A stretch of DNA of 64,000 nt from Arenicellales bacterium (GTDB lineage: Bacteria > Pseudomonadota > Gammaproteobacteria > Arenicellales > JAJDZL01): assembly GCA_951813075.1 (NCBI GenBank), contig OX638343.1, positions 986,149 through 1,050,148 on the forward strand. Reading direction: 5' to 3'. A program made the translations under genes and the position numbers. This document shows positions 56,153 to 64,000 of the stretch, piece by piece; positions within the stretch are counted from its first letter, which is position 1, and the number at the start of each line of letters is the position of its first letter. The notes beneath the pieces are model-generated. The model was not told the DNA's origin. It ran no database searches and saw only the letters and a list, made by a program, of their open reading frames with translations.

Positions 56153-57307
56153 TCAATCCATCTCAACTTCCGATTTTAACTTGGTTCCGGTGCGCATTGC
56201 CAACCCTCCGATCGAGTGCATTCGCTTGCTTGAAAGAATCCTTTTCTGCGAAGTGATCATCCTTCCAATTGGAGTCGCACACGAGTGTATCATTCTGAAT
56301 GCCGGTACATAGATAATGAAAGCCAACGATCCAAAAACATGAAAATACCAAATCGGTGTATAGACACCAACCAGCAATGGTGCATTGTCACCCATCATTG
56401 TCATCAGTGCAAATCCAACAAATGAATAACCACTGCCGTCGGAGATGCCATCAGTCGCGAACCGAGCTGCCTCGACAACGAACCCACTCAATATCACAAA
56501 GAAAAGGAAAACAACCGATGGCGTATCAGCAAACTTCTGCTCTTGTGTTCCGCCGGCTTTGACGCGCCAAATTAATGAGAGGACACAGCCCGCCAGTACC
56601 ATAAATCCAAAGAAATCAAAGGCAAAGTCAAACGCCAATCGAACCGGGTGTCCTGGAATTTCCCAAATATCGGTCAAACCAAACGCGGGTATACCCTCAC
56701 GAACGAAGACGGCAATAATCTCAACCCCGAACAGCAATGCGAATCCCCAATAAATCAGTGTGTGTCTGAACCAGCGAAATCCGCTGACCGAAAGCAGACT
56801 CGTGTGCAGGATCACATCCATGACAAACGTTTTTCGCGCAAGTTCCGGTTCCGACCGTTCTCTGGTAATGTGTTGACGATAACGGTTCCAGCTCGGGCGA
56901 TTCTTCTGAACGAGTATGTGATACATTCCGATATCAAAAAGAGCCAACGTCGCCAATGCGAGAGGTCCGAACAGCATCCACCTTAGTTCGATGTTGCCAG
57001 CCAACCCTTCCGCAATGAAATAACCGGAAAGATCAAACACTGAAATTACATATAGCCATCCACCTGCCCAGAACAACCACCTGAGTGCTCCGGTCAGAGA
57101 TTCTGTGGAAAATTTACTGGTGAAGATGAGCAATGCTGTCGCGACCGCTCCAGCGGCGATCAAGCATACCGACACGAGCAACAAGCCATAGCCAGACCCA
57201 GCTCCGAACTGACCGGACAATTTCAGTGTGAAAATTGCTATTCCTACAACCAGTGGCAAAAACATGCGCCTTCTTCGGCGCCGGAGTTCAAGAGCGATTT
57301 TGTCCAT
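56153..57307 (-). CDS. Membrane cytochrome b subunit (NarI/HdrE-like)
   Basis: 384 residues with about eight or nine hydrophobic helices. N-terminal basic tract (ELRRRRRRMFLP), then TM pairs at about 18-65 and 85-145, and a NarI-like bundle at about 165-360 with His-containing helices (VILHTSLLSVSGFRWFRHTLIYWGF, WYFHVFGSLAFIIYVP). The histidines suit two b haems. It would pass electrons between the quinone pool and the Mo/Fe-S subunits encoded upstream. The exact NarI/HdrE subgroup is unclear. Confidence 0.82.
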   Translation of the reverse strand: MDKIALELRRRRRRMFLPLVVGIAIFTLKLSGQFGAGSGYGLLLVSVCLIAAGAVATALLIFTSKFSTESLTGALRWLFWAGGWLYVISVFDLSGYFIAEGLAGNIELRWMLFGPLALATLALFDIGMYHILVQKNRPSWNRYRQHITRERSEPELARKTFVMDVILHTSLLSVSGFRWFRHTLIYWGFALLFGVEIIAVFVREGIPAFGLTDIWEIPGHPVRLAFDFAFDFFGFMVLAGCVLSLIWRVKAGGTQEQKFADTPSVVFLFFVILSGFVVEAARFATDGISDGSGYSFVGFALMTMMGDNAPLLVGVYTPIWYFHVFGSLAFIIYVPAFRMIHSCATPIGRMITSQKRILSSKRMHSIGGLAMRTGTKLKSEVEMD

Positions 57308-57367
57308 CTATCAAATCAAATCCATAAGCTGGACTCGGTACGGATGGTAACTTGATAGCAAGTCGAA

Positions 57368-58213
57368 TCAGCCTGCGGCTGCCGCTTTGGCTACCTGTTC
57401 CGCGGTTCGCTGGGCGTCCATTGCAAGCATCGCTGTGTGCAAAGCAGGATCTCCACCTTTGATATCCTGATATTCCTGAACACAGGCTTTGGCTTTTTCG
57501 ACGGCCACCAGCGCATCAACACCGTAGGCATCCGCGCCAATCTTATCGCACCAAGCCTGACTGATAGGTGCACCACCAACAAACACCTTCACATCAGAGC
57601 GAAGCCCTTCGCTTGAGATCTGCTTGATGGTTTCCCATTGCATGTTCATCGTTGTTGTGAGAAGCGCGGAAAATCCAACTATTTGAGGGTTGTGTTCGCG
57701 TATTGCCGCGATGAAGTCCTCCGGCGGGACTGTGACGCCGAGGTCAATTACTGTAAATCCTGCTGCCTCAAGCATCATCGCAACAATCTTCTTGCCGATA
57801 TCATGCAGGTCACCCTGCACGGTGCCAACCACGACAGTTCCGATTTCTTCCGATTTCTCGGCAATTATCAGCGGCTTGAGAATTCCGAGCGCAGCGTGCA
57901 TGCATTTAGCCGACATCATCACTTCCGGAAGAAAATATTCATCCATCTTGAATCGACGCCCAACCTCGGCAATACCAGTTGCCATTGGACCGGCAACCAG
58001 AGTTCTCGGCGAAATATCGGAATCCAACGCCGGATGAATCAAGTCAGACGTATCTTCATGCTCTCCGTCGATAATGTTCCACTCAATTTCATGGAACAGT
58101 TCCTTTATTTCCAGCGGCGCGTCCGACCAACGGTCGGTTTCCAATGAATCCTCATAATCGTATTGAAGATCTTCAAGATCCCATTCTTTTTCGGTCTCGA
58201 TAAACAGTGCCAT
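57368..58213 (-). CDS. Corrinoid (B12-binding) methyl-carrier protein
   Basis: 281 residues. Helical cap domain at about 35-120, then the cobalamin-binding Rossmann domain with the base-off/His-on motif GDLHDIGKKIV (His137), FSALLTTTM and VFVGGAPIS with YGVDA. Typical MtaC/MtbC/CmuA-type corrinoid carrier. N-terminal 30 residues are acidic, and the C-terminal 20 are Ala-rich and longer than usual. Transcribed with the URO-D methyltransferase 31 bases upstream, its probable partner. Confidence 0.92.
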   Translation of the reverse strand: MALFIETEKEWDLEDLQYDYEDSLETDRWSDAPLEIKELFHEIEWNIIDGEHEDTSDLIHPALDSDISPRTLVAGPMATGIAEVGRRFKMDEYFLPEVMMSAKCMHAALGILKPLIIAEKSEEIGTVVVGTVQGDLHDIGKKIVAMMLEAAGFTVIDLGVTVPPEDFIAAIREHNPQIVGFSALLTTTMNMQWETIKQISSEGLRSDVKVFVGGAPISQAWCDKIGADAYGVDALVAVEKAKACVQEYQDIKGGDPALHTAMLAMDAQRTAEQVAKAAAAG

Positions 58214-58244
58214 ATCAATAGTCTACGAATTAACAAAAATGCAC

Positions 58245-59618
58245 TTATGCGGCTTTGCGATCAGGACGCCGCCTACGCTTGCGTGCTCCAGACCAAGGTT
58301 CATAACCCTCACCGGTGTCGGCTCCGGGTGGAGGGTCGGTCGGCAATGGATATACACCATAGTTGCGGGCTTCGTCGATCATGGCGAGCACGTTCTGTGT
58401 CGGAACATCGTGTTCCAGACGGTGTGACGAACTAAGAAGAAAACCACCGCCGTGACCCATCTCCCAAATTCTCTGTCGCACTTCGTTGCGAACATCTTCA
58501 ACGCTCCCCCAAGGCAGAGTTTCCTGCACATCAATCCCACCATAGAAGAACATTTCCTTACCGAGCTGTCTCTTCTTGGCCGCCGGATTGGAGTGACGCG
58601 CGACTTTCGGTGGCAGACTGTCATAACCATCGACACCCGACTCGATCAGTCCGCGCATGAATGGTTCCGGAATCGCTCCACAGCTGTGAAACTGAATCTT
58701 CCCCAATGGATTTTTCTTCAGATAGTATTCCTTGATTTCTCTAAACGCTCGAATATAGTGCGGCTTGACCTGACGGTCAAACATTCGAAGTGAAAGAAAA
58801 GCGGTCTTCTCGCTGGCCAGATCTTCAGGACTCATCCGCATCCAGTCAAGGTACTCGCCACACTCATCGATAATCGCCTTGTTGAAATCAATTTCTATAT
58901 CGGTCAGGCGTGTCAGCATGGCTTCCAGAAATTTCGGAGATTCGATGAAATCCGAAAATATTTTGGCATAGCCAACCATGTATTTCGCCTGTTCAAAGAT
59001 TCCGCCGCGGCCGCCTTGGCCCATCAGCGCGAAAGGCGTCTCCTCATGAATGAATTTGCAATATTCCCGCAATGTCATACCAGGTATTGGCGCATCCTCA
59101 AAACAAGAGTCATCCCATGGGTCCGGCCATGGAAACTCGTCAAGAATTCTCAACCCCTCTTCAAGCGGTGCACTGGTTGCATTAAAGAGTGGATATCCGA
59201 TCATTTCGTAATAACCACCCTGCTCGTGCGGGGTCCATTTACGAATGACACCCCATTCATCCACATTGATATCCACATCCGGTGGTGGAATTCCCATATC
59301 GAAAGGAATCTCATCGAAAGCAATTTCTCGAAACCCCGGTGATCCACCTGGCGTTCCAATCGCAATTCGCATGAAATCCACTTCCAAATCATACGCCAAA
59401 TCGAGTTCAAAACTAACGTCAGTCGTCCATGTGGTTGAGCCAGTCCTGTAGTCTTTCGGATCGGCCTTGTAGTCCATTCCAATACCCTTGCGCAGGTTCT
59501 GATAGCCCTCGATAGTGCCCCACAACCCTACTGGAACCAAATCAGGTTCACGCAGATGCAAAGCATCAATTACCCGTTTCCTTTGCGGGGGGATTGCCTT
59601 ACCGATAATCTCAGCCAT
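58245..59618 (-). CDS. URO-D family corrinoid methyltransferase-like protein
   Basis: 457 residues with a URO-D/MtaA/CmuA barrel. Zinc-type HxC at H311-C313 (IQFHSCGAIPEPF) is present, while the later Cys seen in MtaA/CmuA is replaced by SSSHR (399), so the site has His/Ser there. It is therefore a methyltransferase-like branch rather than a haem-biosynthesis HemE. A very basic tail (RKRRRRPDRKAA) is odd. Neighbour of the corrinoid protein; together they would move a methyl group from an unknown donor. Confidence 0.85.
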   Translation of the reverse strand: MAEIIGKAIPPQRKRVIDALHLREPDLVPVGLWGTIEGYQNLRKGIGMDYKADPKDYRTGSTTWTTDVSFELDLAYDLEVDFMRIAIGTPGGSPGFREIAFDEIPFDMGIPPPDVDINVDEWGVIRKWTPHEQGGYYEMIGYPLFNATSAPLEEGLRILDEFPWPDPWDDSCFEDAPIPGMTLREYCKFIHEETPFALMGQGGRGGIFEQAKYMVGYAKIFSDFIESPKFLEAMLTRLTDIEIDFNKAIIDECGEYLDWMRMSPEDLASEKTAFLSLRMFDRQVKPHYIRAFREIKEYYLKKNPLGKIQFHSCGAIPEPFMRGLIESGVDGYDSLPPKVARHSNPAAKKRQLGKEMFFYGGIDVQETLPWGSVEDVRNEVRQRIWEMGHGGGFLLSSSHRLEHDVPTQNVLAMIDEARNYGVYPLPTDPPPGADTGEGYEPWSGARKRRRRPDRKAA

Positions 59619-59665
59619 GGAATCTCACCTCCTGAGTTTCGTCTTTATGCCTGGACTCGCAATGC

Positions 59666-60220
59666 TCAGGCACCTGGTCCGAATCTTGCGGCAGCATCTG
59701 TCACGATTCCTGGAAATCCCTGCGCTGCCAGTCGCTTTGCCGCGGTTGCACGATTTTTGGTTGCCAGTTCAGTCATCGGTCCGGAAGATATCGCACCCGT
59801 CGGACAGATTTCCTCACAGGCGCGTGGCATATCCAGCGGTCTCTCTTTACCCGGTGTCTGACAGAAATTGCACTTTTCCATTTTACCCGCGGTCGCACTC
59901 AATTGTGGTGCATTGAAGGGACAGGCAAAGGTACAGAACCCGCATCCGATACAGGTATTCTGATCCACTGCCACGATGCCATTTTCAGCACTTTTCGAAA
60001 TAGCGCCGACCGGACATGCGGTCTGGCACGGGGCATCACCGCAGTGCATACATGCCATCGAAACGTTGATCGCGGTGACGTCGGGAAATACCCCTGATTC
60101 GATTTTGACAACTTCGCGCCAACGCGGGCCGACATCAATTTCGTTCCAGGACTTGCACGCTATTTCACAAGCGTGACACTTCACACATCTGCTGTGATCA
60201 AAATAAAATCCATGTTGCAT
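59666..60220 (-). CDS. Four-cluster ferredoxin-type subunit (DmsB/PhsB-like)
   Basis: 184 residues from an ATG with GGGAGGA upstream; a longer frame overlaps the Mo-subunit gene and is rejected. Cys motifs for four 4Fe-4S clusters: CVKCHACEIACKSWN, CMHCGDAPCQTACP, CIGCGFCTFACPFNAP and CNFCQTPGKERPLDMPRACEEICP. Electron-transfer subunit of the Mo enzyme. 17 bases after the Mo-subunit gene. Confidence 0.94.
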   Translation of the reverse strand: MQHGFYFDHSRCVKCHACEIACKSWNEIDVGPRWREVVKIESGVFPDVTAINVSMACMHCGDAPCQTACPVGAISKSAENGIVAVDQNTCIGCGFCTFACPFNAPQLSATAGKMEKCNFCQTPGKERPLDMPRACEEICPTGAISSGPMTELATKNRATAAKRLAAQGFPGIVTDAAARFGPGA

Positions 60221-60237
60221 TTTTATATCCTCCCGGT

Positions 60238-62346
60238 TTACGCCGCTCGAATGCGAACCTTGCACTCGTTGTAGCAATTCGCTCCGGTTATCGGATTCGT
60301 ATGAGTGTCCATCAGATTGTTTGAATGGGCTCCATGACCTTTTGCGGTCGACCCCATAGCCCAATGCCCAAACCCGTGCCCATGACGAACACTGACACAG
60401 CCTGGCACGAGACCTTCAACAACTTTGGCTTTGATTTCAATTTTGTCTTTCGGTGACTCAAGTATCACCAAGGTGTCGTCCTGAATCCCATAAAGCGCTG
60501 CATCCTTGCTGTTGATCTCCACCCAATTTTCTCCACACACTTCCATCAGATACGGATTGTTCTGAGTGACGATGTTGCAATGCATACTCAATTTTGAATG
60601 GGTTAGCTGCAACGGAAACTCCTCATCCGGAATCACTGTGCGTTCCGTGTATTCGGGATATCCATTGAACCCGGCGTCCTCGTAAGCACTCGAATGAATC
60701 TCAATTTTGCCAGACGGGGTTGGAAGCCCTTCCGGAACCCGGTTGTAACGAATTTCTCCTGCCCAGAACCCTTTGCTTTTCAATTCATCCAGAGACATCG
60801 GTACAGTCTCCATCATCACTTCACCCCAGTCTTCCCAGGTTTCATATGGAAAATATTCTCCCCAACCCATCTTTTCGGCAATGCCTTTGACAATGTCGTA
60901 TGGCGCCTGAGATTCTCCGACGGGTGAGACCACCGGCTGACACAAGACGACTTGCGGGCCCAACCACATACCCTGACGAATTTCGGCCTGCTCATAAAAT
61001 GAGGTTTCGGGTAAGACAATATCACATTCCAGTGCAGTTTCACTCATATACAACTCACACGCAACTGCGAGTTCGAGATTTCTGAACATCTCGATAACTC
61101 GATCGCGGTTTGGATCGCTCATTACCGGATTGGTCGCGTGAACAAACAAGCCTTTCACCGGATACGGGTCGCCATTAATGACCGCGTCGGGCAATTTGGA
61201 ATTAGGAAGATCAGGAGCCAGCGGATATCCCATTTCCGCATGCAGTGGTCCTTTGGAAGGCGCGGTCTTGGCTTCATCTGGTATCACAACAGGCAACCCC
61301 AGGGGTGCCCAATCCTTAAGATGAAGATTTCCAGGCTTGTCGACTTCACCACATATGGCGTTCAAGGCATAACATGCCCGTCCAGCGTCCGCTCCATTTG
61401 TATAGTATCCCGAACCCTTGAAGATCGCAGACATCGCCGGTTTGGTCGTCGCAAACTCTCTCGCCAAACGTTCGATGGTCTGCTTGCTGATTCCACAGAT
61501 AGGTTCCGCCCATTCCGCCGTATAACCCTTGCTTTGCAGGTGATCGCGAAATCCATCGAATCCATTGCAGTAGTTGCTGGTGAAATCTTGGTCATAGAGC
61601 CGGTTGCTGATAATGCTGTGACACATCGCCAGCGCCAGCGCACCATCTGTTCCTGGATTGACGGGCACCCACTCATCGGCTTTTTCAGCGGTTTCGGTGA
61701 AATTTGGATCAACCACCACCAGTTTGCACCCATTTTTCTTCGCCTCAATCAAAGCTCGGCTCTCCCACAGCCCCTGATTGGCACCCAGGTTATTCATGCC
61801 CCAGAGCATGACATACTTCGAATTGACAAAGTCGTGCATAGGAAAAACGTGCCCAAACAATGTCAGACAAGCTGATCTGCGGTCCTGCTCACATCCTGAT
61901 GTATGCGCATACATATTAGGTGATCCGTACAATTCGCCCAGCAAGTGTCGATAAAACTGGGTGTTGGGGTCATGATGGCAGGTTAAGGCAACCGCTTCCG
62001 GACCATATCGGTCAGCGATTGAACGAAGCTTGTTTGCTATATAGGAATAAGCTTCATCCCAGGAGATTCGCTGGAATTGTCCAGGCTCTCCCTTCGGGTT
62101 GGTCCGAAGCATCGGATACTTCAGACGATCGGGATCTCGGGTCACATACCAGCTGGCCATACCCTTGGCACATCTTGAACCGATGTTGTTCGGTGATTCA
62201 GGATTACCTTTGTGATAGACAATTTTTCCGTCTCGAACAAACACTTCGGTGGGACATTGCCAAGGACAGGTATAACAGAAGCTTTTTATAACTTCTGCGC
62301 CTTTTATCGCCGCAAGGCGTGAGCCCAAGTCATTCTTAGTACTCAT
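60238..62346 (-). CDS. Molybdopterin oxidoreductase catalytic subunit (DMSO-reductase family)
   Basis: 702 residues. N-terminal 4Fe-4S motif CYTCPWQC with a later Cys at 59 (C24, C27, C31, C59). Probable Mo-ligand Cys152 in AHTSGCEQDRR, at the position of the PhsA/PsrA Cys ligand. The bis-MGD fold follows, with conserved IVVDPNFTETAEKADEW-like residues and a C-terminal nucleotide-binding domain ending GANCYNECKVRIRAA. No twin-arginine signal is visible, so the catalytic subunit looks cytoplasmic, unlike periplasmic PhsA. Substrate unknown. First gene of the operon. Confidence 0.93.
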   Translation of the reverse strand: MSTKNDLGSRLAAIKGAEVIKSFCYTCPWQCPTEVFVRDGKIVYHKGNPESPNNIGSRCAKGMASWYVTRDPDRLKYPMLRTNPKGEPGQFQRISWDEAYSYIANKLRSIADRYGPEAVALTCHHDPNTQFYRHLLGELYGSPNMYAHTSGCEQDRRSACLTLFGHVFPMHDFVNSKYVMLWGMNNLGANQGLWESRALIEAKKNGCKLVVVDPNFTETAEKADEWVPVNPGTDGALALAMCHSIISNRLYDQDFTSNYCNGFDGFRDHLQSKGYTAEWAEPICGISKQTIERLAREFATTKPAMSAIFKGSGYYTNGADAGRACYALNAICGEVDKPGNLHLKDWAPLGLPVVIPDEAKTAPSKGPLHAEMGYPLAPDLPNSKLPDAVINGDPYPVKGLFVHATNPVMSDPNRDRVIEMFRNLELAVACELYMSETALECDIVLPETSFYEQAEIRQGMWLGPQVVLCQPVVSPVGESQAPYDIVKGIAEKMGWGEYFPYETWEDWGEVMMETVPMSLDELKSKGFWAGEIRYNRVPEGLPTPSGKIEIHSSAYEDAGFNGYPEYTERTVIPDEEFPLQLTHSKLSMHCNIVTQNNPYLMEVCGENWVEINSKDAALYGIQDDTLVILESPKDKIEIKAKVVEGLVPGCVSVRHGHGFGHWAMGSTAKGHGAHSNNLMDTHTNPITGANCYNECKVRIRAA

Positions 62347-62428
62347 AAATCGCTATCTCTCCTCTCGCACTCATGACTGTCAAACTCAATCTATTTGATT
62401 GAATTTATTTTGTAGTTATTTCTGAAAT

Positions 62429-62456
62429 TTTATAAATTCTACTGTATGTTATTCAA
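62429..62456 (-). promoter_or_regulatory. Possible sigma70-type promoter of the Mo-corrinoid operon
   Basis: On the minus strand TTGAAT, 16 bases, TATAAA, in a very AT-rich divergent region about 85 bases before the Mo-subunit ATG. Spacing and bases are acceptable but not ideal, and the region is AT-rich enough for chance matches. Confidence 0.35.
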
Positions 62457-62539
62457 CAAAGTAAAATCTATATATCATCAATATATTATTTCAGCCATTG
62501 CCGCTGGCTGATCACGCAATCTACCGGCAAACTCATTGA

Positions 62540-63175
62540 ATGAGCATACCATCTTTTCACATTTCCGCACAACATATGAAAGGCGCGATCCAAATGCTCC
62601 ATCACATTCGCGCGGTTTCGGTACCCATTCTGACCGATGACTTCCGACAGGAACTTCTGGAAGAAGCACAGAGCTACCCGCTGCGCTACATCAACAATTC
62701 AATGGGAAGCGGCGAGAATGAAGTGAAACAAGAGATGTATCTACAAAATCAACTACATATGGGCGATGCTTTTGGCGAACTTTTGCGTGATTTTCAGACA
62801 CTGTTCAACGATAGTATCTCAGGGTGTGGATTTTTTGATGCCGAAGTCGTATTCAATGACTGGATCATACAAAAATACGAGCCCGGATACATCGGGATCA
62901 CACCGCATCGGGACCGAACAGATTATCGGCATATGATTTGTTTGTTCGTGCTCTCAGGGCACGGTCGATTCTATATCAGCAAAGACAGGGCAAAACGCGA
63001 TTCAATGGAGATTGCAAATTTACCTGGCGATGTCATTCTGATGCCAGGTCCTGGATTCAGAGGAATGCATCATAGACCTTTCCACTATCTTGAAGACATT
63101 ACGACGGGTCGTTGGATATTCGGTTTGCGTCATGACGAAACCAAACTGAATGGCGAACGTGACAATTCTGACTAG
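62540..63175 (+). CDS. 2-oxoglutarate/Fe(II)-oxygenase-like protein
   Basis: 211 residues. Double-stranded beta-helix pattern with the metal triad visible: HRD (H123, D125) in GITPHRDRTDYRHM, a distal His in RGMHHRPFHYLED (177 or 178), and Arg191 in GRWIFGLRHD as a possible 2-oxoglutarate ligand. The start is uncertain (M1 or an ATG at residue 13 or 19). Divergent from the Mo-corrinoid operon, 193 bases apart, so possibly co-regulated. Substrate unknown. Confidence 0.78.
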   Translation: MSIPSFHISAQHMKGAIQMLHHIRAVSVPILTDDFRQELLEEAQSYPLRYINNSMGSGENEVKQEMYLQNQLHMGDAFGELLRDFQTLFNDSISGCGFFDAEVVFNDWIIQKYEPGYIGITPHRDRTDYRHMICLFVLSGHGRFYISKDRAKRDSMEIANLPGDVILMPGPGFRGMHHRPFHYLEDITTGRWIFGLRHDETKLNGERDNSD

Positions 63176-64000
63176 CTGAGATTTGCTCGCAAGTCCGCGA
63201 TAAGATCATCTGTATCCTCGAGTCCAATTGACAATCGAATCAAGCCATCGGTAATACCAGCTCGTTCTCGGTCCTCAGGTTTGATGCGTGCATGCGTAGT
63301 TGATGCTGAGTGGCTCACCGTGCTTTTCGCATCACCTAGATTTGCCGTAATAGAGAAAACCTGCAAGGAATCAATGAGTTTCCACGCAGCATGTTGGCCA
63401 CCGGCAAGTTCAAACGAGAGGATCGCTCCAAAGTCATTTTGTTGCTTTTTGGCAAGTTCATGACCCGGATGATTGGCGAGACCAGGATAGTGCACCCGCG
63501 TTACTTTCGGCTGGTCATTCAGCCAGTGTGCAATTTTCGATGCATTGGTACAAGACTCGGACATTCTAATCGCAAGCGTTTCCAATCCCTTGAGGAAAAT
63601 CCACGCGTTGAACGGGCTCATACACGGTCCCGCGGTACGCAAAAAACCAACAATACTGTCTGCAATATCTGGATCGCTGGTTACTACTGCGCCTCCAACG
63701 CCCCTGCCCTGTCCATCGAGGAATTTGGTGGCGGAATGCACAACGACATCCGCACCCAGTTCCAGTGGTTGCTGCAGTGCCGGGGTGCATATGGCATTGT
63801 CGACTACCAGAATGCAATCGCCCTTTTCGTGTGCGACATTTGCTAATTCGGCTATATTAACTATCTCACAAAGTGGATTTGAAGGCGATTCGACGAATAT
63901 CAATTTGGTATTGCCACGCAATTTCCCTCGCCAATCATCGACGTCGGTCGGAGAGATGAATGTGGTTTCAATATCGAATCTGCTAAGAATATTGCAAAAT
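63172..64000 (-). CDS. metZ: O-succinylhomoserine sulfhydrylase (partial at window end)
   Basis: PLP enzyme of the Cys/Met metabolism family, making homocysteine from O-succinylhomoserine and sulfide. The frame is open to base 64000, so the N terminus is missing. PLP lysine in HSATKFLDGQGR, the MetZ form of the motif; VDNAICTPALQQPLELGADVVVHS and STVSHSASTTHARI are also typical. It overlaps the stop of the preceding plus-strand gene by four bases. CGS or MetY are less likely on that motif. Confidence 0.9.
   Translation of the reverse strand, partial: FCNILSRFDIETTFISPTDVDDWRGKLRGNTKLIFVESPSNPLCEIVNIAELANVAHEKGDCILVVDNAICTPALQQPLELGADVVVHSATKFLDGQGRGVGGAVVTSDPDIADSIVGFLRTAGPCMSPFNAWIFLKGLETLAIRMSESCTNASKIAHWLNDQPKVTRVHYPGLANHPGHELAKKQQNDFGAILSFELAGGQHAAWKLIDSLQVFSITANLGDAKSTVSHSASTTHARIKPEDRERAGITDGLIRLSIGLEDTDDLIADLRANLS

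Noticed and set aside
58245..59618. Haem-biosynthesis uroporphyrinogen decarboxylase (HemE)
   Set aside because: Contains the methyltransferase HxC motif, is longer than HemE and is operonic with a corrinoid protein.

Overview
The window reads as a chromosomal stretch of a free-living, probably marine, gammaproteobacterial-type sulfur oxidiser that also uses methylated amines. This is inferred from gene content: Sox without SoxCD, a type I sHdr-LbpA cluster, tmm/tdm/gmaS/mgsABC, and Pst. No rRNA or other taxonomic marker is present. Coding density is high and there is no convincing intact mobile element, CRISPR array or prophage.

Layout. 1-6.6 kb: 3' part of a UDP-sugar dehydrogenase, a 690-bp non-coding or decayed stretch, a DUF3108 protein, an MFS transporter, a type II haloacid-dehalogenase-like hydrolase, tRNA-Val(CAC), an EamA permease and an orphan HlyD-type adaptor. 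6.6-20.5 kb: a methylated-amine island. It holds a TMAO demethylase (Tdm, DUF1989-GcvT fusion), a Liv-type five-gene ABC importer, trimethylamine monooxygenase (Tmm), and a gmaS-mgsA-mgsB-mgsC operon that carries methylamine into N-methylglutamate and ends in a small unknown protein. Dimethylamine monooxygenase and N-methylglutamate dehydrogenase are not in the window. 20.7-26.9 kb: soxXYZAKB plus a thioredoxin-fold protein and a TolC-like gene. 27.2-30.5 kb: two tandem squalene-synthase-like genes and ispH. 31.2-33.3 kb: an outer-membrane barrel and LolA-like pair. 33.8-42.1 kb: a degenerate glutamine-amidotransferase-like gene, then dsrE3-shdrC1-B1-A-hyp-C2-B2-hyp-lbpA-tusA, the cytoplasmic sulfane-sulfur oxidation pathway. 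42.5-53.7 kb: a TetR regulator, a polar amino-acid ABC importer, pstSCAB, and phoU divergent from them.

53.65-62.35 kb holds the most unusual locus, a tightly packed ten-gene minus-strand cluster. Its first five genes are a molybdopterin oxidoreductase with a probable Cys Mo ligand, a four-cluster ferredoxin subunit, a URO-D-family methyltransferase, its probable corrinoid protein, and a NarI/HdrE-like membrane cytochrome b. The next four are a P-loop-kinase/cold-shock fusion, an 89-aa unknown, a dual CDGSH protein whose second site has Cys for His, and a 100-aa unknown. A DUF3530-like hydrolase closes it. It looks like a corrinoid methyl-transfer module wired to a membrane Mo redox complex; I do not recognise this combination as a described pathway. 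A 2-oxoglutarate-oxygenase-like gene is divergent from it, and a 5'-truncated metZ ends the window.

How it fits together. Thiosulfate sulfur would be loaded on SoxYZ in the periplasm; lacking SoxCD, the sulfane sulfur would be passed inward and oxidised by TusA/DsrE3/sHdr/LbpA to sulfite. TMA and TMAO are demethylated to formaldehyde (captured on tetrahydrofolate by Tdm), amine nitrogen and reducing power. The Mo-corrinoid cluster may demethylate another methyl donor, possibly a methylated sulfur compound, which would join the C1 and sulfur arms. That last link is a hypothesis.
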